DNA of 33,135 bases from positions 1-33,135 of the IMG/VR virus record IMGVR_UViG_3300032213_001197. The stretch is one strand, 5' to 3'. Source of the DNA: a virus. The notes beneath the pieces were generated by a model. That model worked only from the letters and a program-made list of their open reading frames with translations, had not been told where the DNA came from and did no database searches. Positions 14,657 to 20,511 of the stretch are shown one piece after another; the first letter of the stretch is position 1, and each line of letters opens with the position of its first letter. A program made the position numbers and the translations under genes.

Positions 14657-15175
14657 TCACTCCGCTTTAGGAAGTGAGAGCAACCACGCTACGAAACGAG
14701 GATTACATAGAGCGTTAGGGCTTCTTTGCTTTCTAATCAGGTCAATCGCTTCTTGGGCTGAATAACCTTCTTTGATTAGGACTAGAGCCATAATCAGCCC
14801 TGACCTGTTCCAACCTGCTTGGCAACGAATAAGAACCTTCTTACCCGCCTTCCAATCTTCGTGGGCAACCCGCACCGCTTGGTAAATCTGCTTGAAGTCA
14901 ATGTCTTTCATGTCTCCGTCATAGAACGAATAACGAAACTCTTTGACTAGCCAATCCGTAGGTTGAGCCCACGCATAGGCTGTAATTACTGTGTCAAAGT
15001 CTGACTTAGTAATGAACGCACCCTCATTTTCAGCCCGTGTGTCAAATACTGTGTCAAAGTCGTCTGTTCCACCCTGCCATAAGTTAGGAAGAACCTCTGA
15101 CCATAAATCTTTATCTAGCACCAATCCATAATCGGGTCGGGCTAGGTTTTCATCTACAATTACATTTGTATCCAT
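14657..15175 (-). CDS. Dual-specificity/tyrosine phosphatase-like protein, 172 aa
   Basis: The C-x5-R signature VLIRCQAGWNRSG (Cys118, Arg124) identifies the phosphate-binding loop of the DSP/PTP superfamily, with SG following as in active enzymes. Asp86 or Asp88 in FYDGDMKD is the likely general acid. The helix after the P-loop (LIMALVLIKEGYSAQEAIDL) is typical. The His normally before the Cys is Arg here. AAAGGAG precedes ATG 15175. Related genes occur in actinophages, but targets are unknown. It may act on host phosphoproteins or nucleotides. Confidence 0.82.
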   Translation of the reverse strand: MDTNVIVDENLARPDYGLVLDKDLWSEVLPNLWQGGTDDFDTVFDTRAENEGAFITKSDFDTVITAYAWAQPTDWLVKEFRYSFYDGDMKDIDFKQIYQAVRVAHEDWKAGKKVLIRCQAGWNRSGLIMALVLIKEGYSAQEAIDLIRKQRSPNALCNPRFVAWLLSLPKAE

Positions 15176-15196
15176 TTTTCTTCTCCTTTCGGGGGA

Positions 15197-15225
15197 AGTG
15201 TATAAGTTTTACTTCTTTTTGTCAA
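15197..15225 (-). promoter_or_regulatory. Promoter of the phosphatase gene
   Basis: On the - strand TTGACA (15225-15220), 17-bp spacer, TACACT (15202-15197). The -35 lies inside the last codons (FDKKK) of the upstream gene. Confidence 0.65.
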
Positions 15226-15385
15226 ATAACCTAATAATTTGAGCAACTCTGCGAGCCACCCAAGCGTTCATAATGTCTGAGACATCTTGATAATACTTCT
15301 CTTCTTTCATACTACGCCCTTTACTTTTACGAGAAGCACGCTTTACTGCCGTATAGACCACGCTATCTGGCAATCCTCTTGGCAT
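15209..15385 (-). CDS. 58-aa small basic protein (paralogue of the protein at 7980-8132)
   Basis: MPRGLPDSVV...VKRASRKSKG is followed by EKYYQDVSDIMNAWVARRVA and a LFDKKK tail. Both blocks match the rightward 50-aa protein. AAAGGGAAAAAGAA precedes the ATG. The 3' end carries the next promoter. Helical, cytosolic, unknown function. Confidence 0.78.
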   Translation of the reverse strand: MPRGLPDSVVYTAVKRASRKSKGRSMKEEKYYQDVSDIMNAWVARRVAQIIRLFDKKK

Positions 15386-15418
15386 TTCTTTTTCCCTTTC
15401 TTTCTAGTTGTTATCCGT

Positions 15419-15447
15419 ATTATAGCCCACCCTAGCGTAAAAGTCAA
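15419..15447 (-). promoter_or_regulatory. Consensus-quality promoter of the 58-aa gene
   Basis: On the - strand TTGACT (15447-15442), 17-bp spacer, TATAAT (15424-15419). The -10 is perfect. Confidence 0.8.
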
Positions 15448-15459
15448 ATCAAGAAGAAG

Positions 15460-15529
15460 AAGTTGTTTATGCTCTGTCCTCCTTGGTACGCATCAACGAA
15501 CTTTGCGCATAGTTTTTTACTTTTTGCTA
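15460..15529 (-). repeat. Non-coding spacer with A-type repeat and dispersed motif
   Basis: AAGTTGTTTATGC (15460-15472) lies 40 bp from TTTTTTACTTTTTGCTA (15513-15529, i.e. TAGCAAAAAGTAAAAAA on the - strand). The gap 15448-15585 holds no supported gene. Confidence 0.6.
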
Positions 15530-15585
15530 TGTACGCTGTCGGTGCTGGACTTCAAGATAACTTTTGCATCTCCACCAAAAAATAG

Positions 15586-15612
15586 AAAAAGGTTCGGGGG
15601 GGAACCCGAACC
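15586..15612 (-). terminator. Terminator after the DUF3846 gene
   Basis: On the - strand GGTTCGGG-TTCCCC-CCCGAACC is followed by TTTTTC. Confidence 0.85.
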
Positions 15613-15630
15613 CTTCTCTTTGAGGAAATC

Positions 15631-16020
15631 TTAGCGGAGATACTCTCCGAACCGACCCCCTAGTAAGTATGCAGTCGGGATTACTTTCTTGTCGTATCCC
15701 AACCAATGAGCGACTTGTTCGTCAGTAAGACCTAAAGTCTCACCTTCTTCGTCCGCACCCCCCGTAATAATTACATTACCGAGAATAGGATTACCCGCGT
15801 TGAAAGTTTCTGAATAGATAGCCGAAGCAATCATATTTAGTTCTAGACCTTCGGCGATGCCATTTTCATTACACCACAAGTCCGCGTCTCCTAAACCAAC
15901 ACACTCAATCATTCCACCCACCGAATTGCTAAGTAGTTTGTAAGAGTTTCCAATCTCAAACTCCACAACGGACTTAGTGCCTTCAGTAGTAATGATTACT
16001 GCCTTTTGTTTTTTACCCAA
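15631..16020 (-). CDS. DUF3846 protein, 129 aa
   Basis: The family pattern is clear: SYKLLSNSVGGMIECVGL, then LWCNENG, LELNMIASAIYSETF and GNVIITGGADEEGETLGLTD. DUF3846 proteins are small, of unknown function and widespread in actinobacteria and their phages. GAGGGGG lies 8 nt before TTG 16020, so that start (MGKKQKAV) is better than the longer in-frame opening at 16059, which lies at the transcription start. Confidence 0.8.
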   Translation of the reverse strand: MGKKQKAVIITTEGTKSVVEFEIGNSYKLLSNSVGGMIECVGLGDADLWCNENGIAEGLELNMIASAIYSETFNAGNPILGNVIITGGADEEGETLGLTDEQVAHWLGYDKKVIPTAYLLGGRFGEYLR

Positions 16021-16049
16021 TTTAATCACCCCCTCGTTGTTGTTGCGTA

Positions 16050-16078
16050 AGTATAACACTTTGTATAAAGAAAGTCAA
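16050..16078 (-). promoter_or_regulatory. Promoter of the DUF3846 gene
   Basis: On the - strand TTGACT (16078-16073), 17-bp spacer, TATACT (16055-16050). Confidence 0.78.
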
Positions 16079-16160
16079 ATCTATTTAGAAAAATTATTGA
16101 GGGTTCTTACTTACGACATTGGGCGAGGACTCCCTCAAACTGCCCCTGTTTCGGTAGGAA

Positions 16161-16400
16161 TTATGCTACGAGGATTACTTCGTATCCTCTTGTAATCTTG
16201 GACTGAACCTTGTCGTTGGCGTATGCCTTAGCAAGGAATGGATAAGCAAAACTTTTTACTTGCTTTGCTTGTGCTGAAACATCTTCAGCCTTACCCCATA
16301 GGGTAATAACTTTGTTATCTTCTACGATAACCTGATAAATCTTCTTGAGACCGGCATTTCCGCGTTCTCCGTCAGACTTCTTGACGAGTATCCACTTCAT
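16161..16400 (-). CDS. Small protein with WGR-like pattern, 79 aa
   Basis: GAAAGGGGAAAAA precedes ATG 16400 (MKWILVKKSDGERGN...), so the longer frame to 16439 is not used. YQVIVEDNKVITLWGKAE, then SFAYPFLAKAYANDKVQSKI and GYEV follow the order of a WGR domain (aromatic, WG[RK], Ala-rich helix, K...GY), a nucleic-acid-associated fold. The match is weak and by eye only. It has its own promoter and terminator. Confidence 0.7.
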   Translation of the reverse strand: MKWILVKKSDGERGNAGLKKIYQVIVEDNKVITLWGKAEDVSAQAKQVKSFAYPFLAKAYANDKVQSKITRGYEVILVA

Positions 16401-16429
16401 TTTTTCCCCTTTCTGAAGGTGATAAGAGT

Positions 16430-16458
16430 AGTGTAGCACTTTTGTTTTGTCTTGTCAA
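16430..16458 (-). promoter_or_regulatory. Promoter of the WGR-like gene
   Basis: On the - strand TTGACA (16458-16453), 17-bp spacer, TACACT (16435-16430). Confidence 0.72.
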
Positions 16459-16483
16459 ATCTATTTAGTTTTATTCTTTGAGA

Positions 16484-16508
16484 GAAGCCCCGCACTTGGC
16501 GAGGCTTC
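16484..16508 (-). terminator. Hairpin terminator after the 26-aa gene
   Basis: GAAGCCTCGC-CAAGT-GCGGGGCTTC on the - strand forms a 10-bp stem with one G:U pair. The following T-run is short (TCTCAAAG). Confidence 0.65.
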
Positions 16509-16522
16509 CCCCTTCTAAAGAA

Positions 16523-16603
16523 TTAGTTGTATAACTCTTTAGGGTTTGCTGGCTGATACCAGTTATCTCCGGAGAGATAATCTTCAAACTGCTCTTCGTT
16601 CAT
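16523..16603 (-). CDS. 26-aa microprotein with its own promoter and terminator
   Basis: MNEEQFEDYLSGDNWYQPAN, then PKELYN. AAAGGGGGC lies 4 nt before the ATG, a promoter lies 27 bp upstream and a hairpin lies just after the stop. The peptide is acidic and Tyr/Trp-containing. The complete set of expression signals is the main argument that it is real. Confidence 0.65.
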   Translation of the reverse strand: MNEEQFEDYLSGDNWYQPANPKELYN

Positions 16604-16629
16604 AAGAGCCCCCTTTCTTTGTAATACCG

Positions 16630-16657
16630 AGTCTACCAGTTTTTGTAGGGAAGTCAA
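16630..16657 (-). promoter_or_regulatory. Promoter of the 26-aa microprotein
   Basis: On the - strand TTGACT (16657-16652), 16-bp spacer, TAGACT (16635-16630). Confidence 0.6.
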
Positions 16658-16678
16658 GTCGTGTCGGACTATTTCTTT

Positions 16679-16807
16679 CCCCCCCCCCCCTACTCCTTAT
16701 GACGAACGAGGGTGGCAAATCTCAATGCACTAGCGATTATGGTCAATAAGTTGTTTGGAAGTTGCCCGCAGCCGGCTGCCGACTACTGCATTTTTTACTT
16801 TTTGCTA
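16679..16807. repeat. Non-coding spacer: C12 tract, A-type repeat and dispersed motif
   Basis: A run of 12 C (16679-16690) is followed by GGTCAATAAGTTGTTTGGAA and GTTGC (16741-16765) and by TTTTTTACTTTTTGCTA (16791-16807). The first repeat recurs almost unchanged at 18328-18351. Between them is a GC-rich GCAGCCGGCTGC palindrome. No gene is supported here. Confidence 0.6.
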
Positions 16808-16828
16808 TGTCACTTAAATCCAGTACAA

Positions 16829-16856
16829 AGAAAAACCCCCGCATCTCTGCGAGGGC
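16829..16856 (-). terminator. Terminator after the 73-aa zinc protein gene
   Basis: On the - strand CCCTCGC-AGAGAT-GCGGGGG is followed by TTTTTC. Confidence 0.82.
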
Positions 16857-16871
16857 TTCTCCCAATTCTGT

Positions 16872-17093
16872 TTAGTTCTTCACGAGAACCGCAGGGTCAA
16901 ACCCTTTGGCGCACTCACGGCCTACTGGCCAGAACCCCTGTGAGATTCTTCCCCCGTCAGCATCGCTGGCTGGGTGTAGAACCGAACCCGAAGTAGATAG
17001 ATGAACCAACCATGCGTTGTTTCCTACCTTGCGTCCGCATTGGCAACACGCATCATCATTGAGACCATTTACAAAATCTCCGAAAGAAATCAT
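16872..17093 (-). CDS. Small zinc-binding-like protein, 73 aa
   Basis: CCQCGRKVGNNAWLVHLSTS near the N-terminus and GGRISQGFWPVGRECAKGF near the C-terminus give a CxxC...H...C pattern reminiscent of DUF6011-like modules. AGGAAGGGGGTGA precedes ATG 17093. It is monocistronic between its own promoter and terminator. Confidence 0.72.
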   Translation of the reverse strand: MISFGDFVNGLNDDACCQCGRKVGNNAWLVHLSTSGSVLHPASDADGGRISQGFWPVGRECAKGFDPAVLVKN

Positions 17094-17126
17094 TTACTTC
17101 ACCCCCTTCCTTTCCTTGATAGTCTA

Positions 17127-17155
17127 ATCATACTACATCTATAAATAAAAGTCAA
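17127..17155 (-). promoter_or_regulatory. Promoter of the 73-aa zinc protein gene
   Basis: On the - strand TTGACT (17155-17150), 17-bp spacer, TATGAT (17132-17127). Confidence 0.68.
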
Positions 17156-17407
17156 GTCAAGTTGTTTGGAAGTCGCCAGTTACTCACAAATAAAAAATGA
17201 GATGTATCTCACAGGCAAAATGTCCGTTTTGTCTTCACATTTAATTCGTCAGGGTTTTTGGCAAATCAGACTAGTTAAGTTGTTTGGAAGTTGCAGGGCC
17301 CCGGCTTTCCAGGGAGGCGTGCATTAGCAAAAAGTAAAATTACAACGACAGCGCCGGCAAGAACGGGAAGTTGTTTGCAAGGTGCCGGATGGTAATAACC
17401 GGTAGAA
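17156..17407. other. Non-coding spacer with three A-type repeats and an inverted copy of the dispersed motif
   Basis: AAGTTGTTTGGAAGTYGC occurs at 17159-17176 and 17277-17294, and AAGTTGTTTGCAAGGTGC at 17368-17385. TAGCAAAAAGTAAAA lies at 17325-17339 on the + strand, the one clear copy opposed to local transcription. It is followed after about 30 bp by the third repeat, as in the right-hand units. No gene with a ribosome-binding site is visible. Confidence 0.6.
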
Positions 17408-17436
17408 TAAAAAAACCCCGCCATTTCTGACGGGGC
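17408..17436 (-). terminator. Terminator after the 61-aa gene
   Basis: On the - strand GCCCCGTCAGAAATGGCGGGG is a C4G/CG4 hairpin followed by seven or eight T. Confidence 0.82.
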
Positions 17437-17450
17437 TTTCTTAATAAGTC

Positions 17451-17636
17451 TTAGGCTTCTGCCCTTAGACAACGCATCTCTTCTTCTGCGACATCAACCG
17501 CATGGAGGAAGTTTTCGGGATGCATCACATAGCCGGCAAGGTAAGCGTATTTACCTTCATACTTTCCGTGCCAGAGTTGATAGTGGTTTTCAATACGATA
17601 CAAACGATACTCGCCATGCTTTTTCATAGCCCTCAT
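17451..17636 (-). CDS. Hypothetical protein, 61 aa
   Basis: MRAMKKHGEYRLYRIENHYQ begins a Tyr-rich beta-like half, and a helical acidic C-terminus (FLHAVDVAEEEMRCLRAEA) follows. ATG 17636 directly follows the previous stop (TAAATG). An internal ATG at residue 4 is an alternative start. Family not recognised. Confidence 0.68.
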   Translation of the reverse strand: MRAMKKHGEYRLYRIENHYQLWHGKYEGKYAYLAGYVMHPENFLHAVDVAEEEMRCLRAEA

Positions 17637-17870
17637 TTATCTATCCAATCTCAAGATACGGACAAGTTCGCTAGCAGTTATTTCCCAACCCGCATCTGTC
17701 TTTACGGCAGTAGCAGGGTGAGGCACTATGTCGGCAGGTAATACGACTACCGCATCATAGTCTTCCTCTTGATAGAGTTCCCAAGCCTTTATGGCAGGTT
17801 CCGCATAGTCAAGTGGTAGTGGTGGATAAAAGTTTCCTCGCAAGTGATAACTCATCGAGATAGTGTTCAT
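17637..17870 (-). CDS. Hypothetical protein, 77 aa
   Basis: ATG 17870 overlaps the stop of the preceding zinc-finger gene (TAATG) and has GCGAGG upstream. The in-frame TTG at 17885 is less likely. The core (YAEPAIKAWELYQEEDYDAV) looks helix-then-strand. Family not recognised. Confidence 0.68.
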   Translation of the reverse strand: MNTISMSYHLRGNFYPPLPLDYAEPAIKAWELYQEEDYDAVVVLPADIVPHPATAVKTDAGWEITASELVRILRLDR

Positions 17871-17998
17871 TACTTTGCCTCGCAATCGTGTCCATACCCG
17901 AGTTCATCGGGTGTAAGTGCTTTCTCGCACTCACCGCAAATAGGAACAACCTTGCCACTCGCATAGAGTGCTAGGTGCTTTAGAATCATGTCTGACAT
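17870..17998 (-). CDS. 42-aa zinc-finger-like protein
   Basis: The C-terminal half has CGECEKALTPDELGYGHDCE, a CxxC...HxC site. GAAAGGGG precedes ATG 17998. It is the first gene of a three-gene unit ending at the terminator at 17.4 kb. Confidence 0.7.
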   Translation of the reverse strand: MSDMILKHLALYASGKVVPICGECEKALTPDELGYGHDCEAK

Positions 17999-18024
17999 AC
18001 ATACCCCTTTCTAGGTTTGTTTCT

Positions 18025-18156
18025 TTATTCTACACTGTTTTTTGAAGAAGTCAAGTCCATTAGGTAATCCATTTGATTACAAGTAAGGCAGATGTCTAGA
18101 GTCTCATCGTATTCCCACTCCGCACCGCACCAGTTACATTTAGTTGTCTTTAGCAT
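18025..18156 (-). CDS. 43-aa zinc-ribbon protein with structured leader
   Basis: CNWCGAEWEYDETLDICLTC forms a compact Cys4 ribbon. AAAGGGGGAAAA precedes ATG 18156. The last 10 codons overlap the promoter of the next gene. The mRNA has an unusual, highly structured 95-nt leader (18157-18253). Confidence 0.72.
   Translation of the reverse strand: MLKTTKCNWCGAEWEYDETLDICLTCNQMDYLMDLTSSKNSVE
18027..18054 (-). promoter_or_regulatory. Promoter of the 17.45-18.0 kb unit, inside the preceding gene
   Basis: On the - strand TTGACT (18054-18049), 16-bp spacer, TAGAAT (18032-18027). It lies within the 3' end of the 43-aa gene. Confidence 0.65.
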
Positions 18157-18253
18157 TTTTCCCCCTTTATTAGGTTCAGTAGGGGAGTCGTATTGTTTCC
18201 GACCCCCTAGGTTTCAGGTCGTTCAGGTGACCAGCGACTTCCCCCCTACTGAA
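18157..18253 (-). promoter_or_regulatory. Structured 5' leader, candidate RNA switch
   Basis: Read on the - strand, TTCAGTAGGGG pairs with CCCCTACTGAA and, after a 3-nt bulge (GGA), AGTCG pairs with CGACT, giving a 16-bp closing stem that encloses almost the whole leader. Inside, one GACC can pair either with an upstream GGTC or, as CGACC, with a downstream GGTCG, so two hairpins exclude each other. ACCTGAA is repeated twice in the loop region. The predicted transcription start lies at the base of the stem. No known riboswitch class was recognised. Confidence 0.6.
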
Positions 18254-18260
18254 TAACCGA

Positions 18261-18289
18261 ACAATAACACTTATCCGAAAGAAAGTCAA
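18261..18289 (-). promoter_or_regulatory. Promoter of the structured-leader transcript
   Basis: On the - strand TTGACT (18289-18284), 17-bp spacer, TATTGT (18266-18261), followed by TCGGTT as in several other promoters here. Confidence 0.72.
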
Positions 18290-18327
18290 ATCCAAATCAG
18301 CGTGTCTTGTCCAAATAGGAGGGCAGA

Positions 18328-18393
18328 GGTCAATAAGTTATTTGGAAGTGTGACCAGTGGTTAATCAAGTTAATGATTTTTTACTTTTTGCTA
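18328..18393 (-). repeat. A-type repeat plus dispersed motif overlapping a stop codon
   Basis: GGTCAATAAGTTATTTGGAA (from 18328) is a near copy of the sequence at 16741. TTTTTTACTTTTTGCTA (18377-18393) includes the TAG stop of the Ntn-hydrolase gene. Confidence 0.62.
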
Positions 18394-18963
18394 TGAGCCG
18401 AAGTGTTGAACGCTCACATAAATTGGAGGACTTGTGCTTGGGTCAAGCCTAGATGCAATAGTTATTGCTTGTCGTACTAAGGTTTTTGCTGTTGCCAGAG
18501 TTCTTTTTCTAGTTTCTAGAGTAGCAAGTAAAGCCCCCTGTGCATAACTACTTCCAGAACCAATAGTGTAAACGCCAGACTCATCTCTACCCCAAGCGTA
18601 GTCCTCGCCTATTTCATAGACAGTCCCGTTGATAACTACCAACAACTGACTATCGTGTTCCCCGTCTTTTGAGTAGGAAGCGTCCTCAAAGCATTTTTTG
18701 AGTTCAGGAATAAAGACCGCAGTCATAAACTTATCTAGCCTTGCCCCATAAGCGGTTGCCGAACAGACCGGTGGCTTGAAGACATACGCCAATAGGTTGA
18801 TAGCACGGAGGTCGCCAGCACAACCTATTAAGTAATTTCCGTTCTTAAATACCTTGCCGTTGTCTTTTGGGAGCGTATAAATCTTGCTGTTGTCTTCAGT
18901 CACTCTACTGTCGTAACCAACAACAGCCCATGCCTCGCCCTGAACGGCTGCAATAGTAGTCAC
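18391..18963 (-). CDS. Proteasome-like Ntn hydrolase, 190 aa
   Basis: The protein starts M-TTIAAVQGEAWAVVGYDSRVTE. After Met removal Thr would be residue 1, Asp (GYDSR) residue 17 and Lys (GKVF) about 36, matching the Thr1/Asp17/Lys33 catalytic set of proteasome beta and HslV subunits. LIGCAGD and IGSGSSYAQGAL match the conserved AGD and GSG elements of the fold. The start is GTG 18963 with GGGAG 8 nt upstream. The family comprises N-terminal-threonine peptidases. Whether this one is a peptidase, a ring subunit or a decoy is unknown. The stop codon lies within a dispersed motif. Confidence 0.75.
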   Translation of the reverse strand: MTTIAAVQGEAWAVVGYDSRVTEDNSKIYTLPKDNGKVFKNGNYLIGCAGDLRAINLLAYVFKPPVCSATAYGARLDKFMTAVFIPELKKCFEDASYSKDGEHDSQLLVVINGTVYEIGEDYAWGRDESGVYTIGSGSSYAQGALLATLETRKRTLATAKTLVRQAITIASRLDPSTSPPIYVSVQHFGS

Positions 18964-18980
18964 GCTTTTACTCCCGTTCG

Positions 18981-18997
18981 TTTTTTACTTTTTGCTA
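18981..18997 (-). repeat. Dispersed motif at a stop codon
   Basis: TTTTTTACTTTTTGCTA; read leftward it is TAGCAAAAAGTAAAAAA, and the TAG is the stop of the 81-aa gene. Confidence 0.65.
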
Positions 18998-19240
18998 AGA
19001 CTCGAAGCCGTCCCACAAATCTTTACGGAGTTGTTCATACCTGTCGCCATGATGCCCGTTGTATTTGTTTGAGATGTCTTCGTCCCTTAGAAGATAGTCT
19101 AGCGAAAGAACGGCAACGCAATCGGGCTCATCAAACATAATAACCAGTTTCGTATCCCCGTCCTCGGGGTTATCTACAATGGCGCAGATAAAAGGTAAGC
19201 CACCCCCGTTCGGGTGGTAGTCCTTAGCCACTATCTTCAT
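18995..19240 (-). CDS. Hypothetical protein, 81 aa
   Basis: MKIVAKDYHPNGGGLPFICA starts a beta-rich protein with a DUF-like compact look (LVIMFDEPDCVAVLSLDYLL) and an acidic C-terminus. ATG 19240 was chosen over GTG 19249 because the latter has no spaced ribosome-binding site, although the site for ATG is also weak (GAGAAG). Family not recognised. Confidence 0.65.
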   Translation of the reverse strand: MKIVAKDYHPNGGGLPFICAIVDNPEDGDTKLVIMFDEPDCVAVLSLDYLLRDEDISNKYNGHHGDRYEQLRKDLWDGFES

Positions 19241-19299
19241 GCTTCTCACGCCTAAAGGTTAGCGGGGGTTGCCGAAGGTGATTTGCTTCTAAAACACTA

Positions 19300-19396
19300 A
19301 TGCCCCCGAGATTGGAGTTTCGGGGGCATAGCGGAGCGCAGAAGGGAAAGGGTATTCCTTGCGCTCTATGTCGCCGTCAGAAAGGGGGGAGACGGC
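19300..19396 (-). promoter_or_regulatory. Three consecutive hairpins between genes
   Basis: GCCGTC/GACGGC (19373-19396), AGCGCA/TGCGCT (19335-19365) and a perfect ATGCCCCCGA/TCGGGGGCAT (19300-19329) fill the gap between the 118-aa gene and the 81-aa gene. The last resembles a terminator without a good U-tract. The others are unexplained. Confidence 0.55.
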
Positions 19397-19404
19397 AACA
19401 CTAC

Positions 19405-19761
19405 TTATAGTTTATCAAGTATTTCTAGAGGCACAATGACATCTGCTGAAATTACCTGTCCGACAGAGTTCGTTCTAGCGAACCTGCCTTTCGGGTTATC
19501 AAACCTAACAGTTACCTTTGTTCTACGAATACCAACCACCGAGCCTACTTCGCCTCGGAGGTATTTAGTTCCGCATCTTTCATTTATGGTAATTCTATCT
19601 CCCACAACGAAATCATCTATTTTTACTTTTTCCTTTAGAAGTTCTTTTCGTTCTTGGACAACCCTACTTAGTTCGGATAAGTTTTTATCTAACTCACCTC
19701 GTTCTATCTTGTCGCAGAAAGATACAAATAAATCTAAATTACTCGTCATTGTCATTGTCAT
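19405..19761 (-). CDS. Protein with SH3/KOW-like beta domain, 118 aa
   Basis: A helical N-terminal half (DKNLSELSRVVQERKELLKE) precedes a beta-barrel-like segment (FVVGDRITINERCGTKYLRG, EVGSVVGIRRTKVTVRFDNP) of the kind seen in KOW/SH3 modules. GGGGAGG lies before ATG 19761. ATGs at 19755 and 19749 are alternatives within an ATGACA repeat. It overlaps the upstream gene by 23 nt. Confidence 0.7.
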   Translation of the reverse strand: MTMTMTSNLDLFVSFCDKIERGELDKNLSELSRVVQERKELLKEKVKIDDFVVGDRITINERCGTKYLRGEVGSVVGIRRTKVTVRFDNPKGRFARTNSVGQVISADVIVPLEILDKL

Positions 19762-19981
19762 CAAGTTCCTCCCCTGCCTCATCAACAACCCCAATGCTGT
19801 TGGAAACGGAGGCAACATCAAAGCCATAGTATTCTTTTACAAATACAGACGCCACACGAATACTAAAGTCGTGTTCGCTCTCGTCTTCGTTGCGTAAGTT
19901 GTTGTCAAGAACGACAGTAGTCATCAAAGTAAAGTAATCTCCAACAAACATTACTGTTCTTGAAAGAGTTATCTCGTCCAT
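19739..19981 (-). CDS. Hypothetical protein, 80 aa
   Basis: A beta-rich body (RTVMFVGDYFTLMTTVVLDN) ends in an acidic tail with DDNDND. The ATG overlaps the previous stop by one base. Family not recognised. Confidence 0.7.
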   Translation of the reverse strand: MDEITLSRTVMFVGDYFTLMTTVVLDNNLRNEDESEHDFSIRVASVFVKEYYGFDVASVSNSIGVVDEAGEELDDNDNDE

Positions 19982-20211
19982 TAGAAGTCCATACTTTCTA
20001 CAAACTTACTAAACTTTAAGTCAAGTTCGTCAGAAGTTTTGCCTTCAGGCATAGGATAAAACTTTCCCTCGCCTTGATAGGAGTAATCCCAAGTGCCTAA
20101 GGACTCGTTCCAAATAGTTCCGTCAGGAAACCGCACTTCTTCGCTATCAACATCATGCGACCAAGTTTTGGTTTCGTCATCATACTTTACGATAAAGTGG
20201 TGTTCAGCCAT
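19981..20211 (-). CDS. Hypothetical acidic protein, 76 aa
   Basis: The sequence is Trp/Tyr/Asp-rich (MAEHHFIVKYDDETKTWSHD), with no Cys or membrane helix. The ATG overlaps the preceding stop by one base, so it is coupled to the 90-aa gene. Confidence 0.7.
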   Translation of the reverse strand: MAEHHFIVKYDDETKTWSHDVDSEEVRFPDGTIWNESLGTWDYSYQGEGKFYPMPEGKTSDELDLKFSKFVESMDF

Positions 20212-20483
20212 TATCGTTCCTCGTCCGTGGCTTGCTCAATGTGTTGAGCGAGTGCTTCGGGGTCTGCCCCAGCACTAACAAGAACCTTGCGCCATAGGTT
20301 CATAGCACCATACTTCTTGTCCATCATAAAAAATAACTTATCCATAGAAGTATCTTTTTTGTTCTGCCACTTCTCAATGTCATCATCAAACATTGTTATC
20401 AACAATGCCAATGACATTGTTAGCAGACTAACTTCTTCTTCAGATACCTCTACCTGTAATACATTTGTTTCATTGTCAGCCAT
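20211..20483 (-). CDS. Hypothetical helical protein, 90 aa
   Basis: GAAAGGGGGTC precedes ATG 20483. The protein is mostly helical (EEEVSLLTMSLALLITMFDD) with a C-terminal LVSAGADPEALAQHIEQA. It is the first gene of a four-gene coupled operon (20.5 down to 19.4 kb). Confidence 0.72.
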   Translation of the reverse strand: MADNETNVLQVEVSEEEVSLLTMSLALLITMFDDDIEKWQNKKDTSMDKLFFMMDKKYGAMNLWRKVLVSAGADPEALAQHIEQATDEER

Positions 20484-20511
20484 TTGCTGACCCCCTTTCT
20501 TTCTAAACCGA

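Noticed and set aside
16679-16690. Run of 12 C as a phase-variable tract
   Set aside because: It lies in a non-coding spacer upstream of a promoter, not in a gene. It may also be an assembly-sensitive homopolymer.
17275-17472. Minus-strand frame across the 17.3 kb spacer with a hydrophobic stretch
   Set aside because: It overlaps the terminator of the 61-aa gene and the repeats, and lacks a ribosome-binding site.
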